A stretch of 64,000 nucleotides of DNA, taken from the NCBI GenBank assembly GCA_949372755.1, contig CASIBO010000002.1:310001-374000 (forward strand), read 5' to 3'. The notes under the pieces are model-generated. The model did no database searches and was not told where the DNA came from. It was given only the letters and a program-made list of their open reading frames with translations. Shown in pieces: positions 62,869-64,000 of the stretch. The DNA comes from UBA9926 sp018645765 (GTDB lineage: Bacteria > Pseudomonadota > Gammaproteobacteria > Pseudomonadales > Azotimanducaceae). The position numbers and the translations under genes are program-made. The number at the start of each line of letters is the position of its first letter. The stretch's first letter is position 1.

Positions 62869-62926
62869 CAACAGACTATACCAACGATTACATGCAATTG
62901 GATGCAGACGTTGGCATTACTTCAGA

Positions 62927-62956
62927 AAAAAGATCAAAAAGGGCCGGAATCAGCCC
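62927..62956 (-). terminator. Weak intrinsic terminator or attenuator after rpoZ
   Basis: On the minus strand GGGC-TGATTCCG-GCCC forms a four-pair stem with an eight-base loop and is followed by TTTTTGATCTTTTTT. It lies between rpoZ and spoT. The stem is short, so partial read-through into spoT is likely. Confidence 0.45.
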
Positions 62957-62970
62957 CGGTTATAGGGGAA

Positions 62971-63249
62971 TTAGAACTCTGGGTTCGGGTCTTTTTCAAA
63001 GGTTTCAGCCAGAAGATCCATGCTCATAGGTTCGAACTCTTCCCGCGGCTTTTGAAGCAAGATATCTGGGCCGATTAGGCCATCAGCGATCTCGCGGAGC
63101 GCAAGGACCGTGGGCTTATCATTCTCAACAGCGACCAAAGGGTCTTTGCCTTCGGTGGCAATCTGTCTGGCGCGCTTGCTTGCGACCATTACAAGCTCGA
63201 AACGGTTGTCTACGTTTTCCAAACAGTCTTCAACAGTGACGCGAGCCAT
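62971..63249 (-). CDS. rpoZ: RNA polymerase omega subunit
   Basis: Aids RNA polymerase assembly and ppGpp binding. The 92-residue protein begins MARVTVEDCLENVDNRFELV and carries ASKRARQIATEG and the conserved ALREIADG. ATG 63249 has AAGGAG six bases upstream; a longer frame to 63300 is rejected. It sits between gmk and spoT, the usual order. Confidence 0.96.
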   Translation of the reverse strand: MARVTVEDCLENVDNRFELVMVASKRARQIATEGKDPLVAVENDKPTVLALREIADGLIGPDILLQKPREEFEPMSMDLLAETFEKDPNPEF

Positions 63250-63361
63250 GGCGTTCTCCTTGATTAGGATGGGTTGACGCGCTAGTTTTTCGCGCAACAA
63301 CTTCTCGGGTCGCGCAGTTTATCGCCAAACCCGCAAGCAGGCAAGAGGGCCCTAGCGCGCG

Positions 63362-64000
63362 TCAGGTGGTGAGGGCGGTCAGCAGGTTAGCGTGTCGGGC
63401 AGCCTGGGTCTGGATTTCAAAGGGCGTTGGGTCTTCAAAGACAATGGCGCCGAGTTGCTGGAGCGCAAGCTGAAAATCATCATTGACGATCAGGTAATCG
63501 AAGCTGTGATATTGCGCGATTTCATCGCGCGCCCCGTTGAAGCGTTGCTCGACGGTATTGAGATCATCTTGCCCCCGACCCAATAAACGGGTTTTCAGCG
63601 TTTCAAGGGTGGGCGGCAAAATAAAGATGAGGTTGGCGTCTGGTAATTTAGCTTTGACCTGCTGCGCGCCTTGCCAATCGATTTCAAGAATGAGCTGTTT
63701 GCCGGTGCTGATGATCCGCTCAACTTCGTCTGTACTGGTGCCGTAGAGGTTGTCAAAGACTTCGGCATGTTCAACAAAAAGGCCCTGTTGGATCAGGTCT
63801 TCAAAACGGGTGCGATCAACAAAAAAGTAATTAATACCGTTTTTTTCGTTGGGCCGTTGCGCGCGAGTGGTGTGAGAGATGCTGACCGCAGCGTTGGCAT
63901 GCGCTGACAGTAGGGCGCTGACCAAGCTTGTTTTGCCGGTGCCGGATGCGGCCGCGATCACAAAAACCTGGCCCCGGGTCGTATTGGATTTGGAGTTCAT
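63362..64000 (-). CDS. gmk: Guanylate kinase
   Basis: Phosphorylates GMP to GDP. The 212-residue protein has the P-loop AASGTGKTSL near residue 17 (many homologues have APSGAGKSS), SISHTTRAQRPNEKNGINYFF for GMP binding, and EIDWQGAQQV. The ATG is the last codon of the window, so the start is visible but its ribosome-binding site is not. Confidence 0.96.
   Translation of the reverse strand: MNSKSNTTRGQVFVIAAASGTGKTSLVSALLSAHANAAVSISHTTRAQRPNEKNGINYFFVDRTRFEDLIQQGLFVEHAEVFDNLYGTSTDEVERIISTGKQLILEIDWQGAQQVKAKLPDANLIFILPPTLETLKTRLLGRGQDDLNTVEQRFNGARDEIAQYHSFDYLIVNDDFQLALQQLGAIVFEDPTPFEIQTQAARHANLLTALTT

Noticed and set aside
1..64000. tRNA/rRNA genes, CRISPR arrays, insertion sequences, phage genes, toxin-antitoxin pairs
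   Set aside because: I looked for tRNA-type GTTCGA loops, regular spaced repeats and transposase motifs and saw none that hold up. A covariance-model and repeat search would be decisive.

Overview
The window is a chromosomal replication-origin region of a gammaproteobacterium. The gene order on both sides of dnaA closely follows the Pseudomonas/Oceanospirillum type: def-fmt-rsmB-trkA, glyQS and gyrB-recF-dnaN-dnaA on one side, and rpmH-rnpA-yidD-yidC-mnmE-mnmG-rsmG-parAB-atpIBEFHAGDC-glmU-glmS on the other. I do not name a genus; base composition looks near 50% GC and the packing is tight. I see no insertion sequences, CRISPR arrays, tRNAs or rRNAs.

Layout. (1) 1-4965: aerobic terminal oxidase cluster, with a frameshifted SURF1 gene at the left edge, a small DUF2909 membrane protein, and ctaE, ctaG, ctaD, ctaC on the minus strand. 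(2) 5317-11642: minus-strand run yheV, prlC, aroE, tsaC, purE, dprA and a LysM protein. (3) 11781-17924: plus-strand def-fmt-rsmB-trkA-trkH-methyltransferase, converging on a lipid A-type acyltransferase. (4) 19031-22010: glyQS. (5) 22063-29433: gyrB, recF, two tandem dnaN genes and dnaA, all on the minus strand. (6) 29434-30008: probable oriC with DnaA boxes and an AT-rich unwinding element, followed by the rpmH promoter. (7) 30009-48920: ribosomal protein L34, RNase P protein, membrane insertase, tRNA modification, chromosome partition, the full F-type ATP synthase operon and glucosamine synthesis. (8) 48921-50555: a looser stretch of small or unassigned genes. (9) 50672-58309: uvrD, a split TRAP transporter, ubiA, rubredoxin and a dicarboxylate/amino-acid symporter. 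(10) 58306-64000: recG-ridA-spoT-rpoZ-gmk.

The most unusual feature is the pair of DNA sliding-clamp genes (dnaN) between dnaA and recF. The recF-proximal copy keeps the canonical protein-binding pocket and dimer-interface charges. The dnaA-proximal copy keeps DNA-contact positions but has changed pocket residues (His to Gln, Asp to Asn, C-terminal Met to Ser) and several interface charges. This looks like a specialised second clamp rather than a simple duplicate. Other points of interest are a perfect and a near-perfect parS site embedded in recF, about 12 kb from parAB; a homopolymer frameshift in SURF1; a TRAP substrate-binding gene convergent with, rather than in, its membrane-subunit operon; and short genes below the usual ORF cutoff (a 42-residue membrane peptide and rubredoxin).
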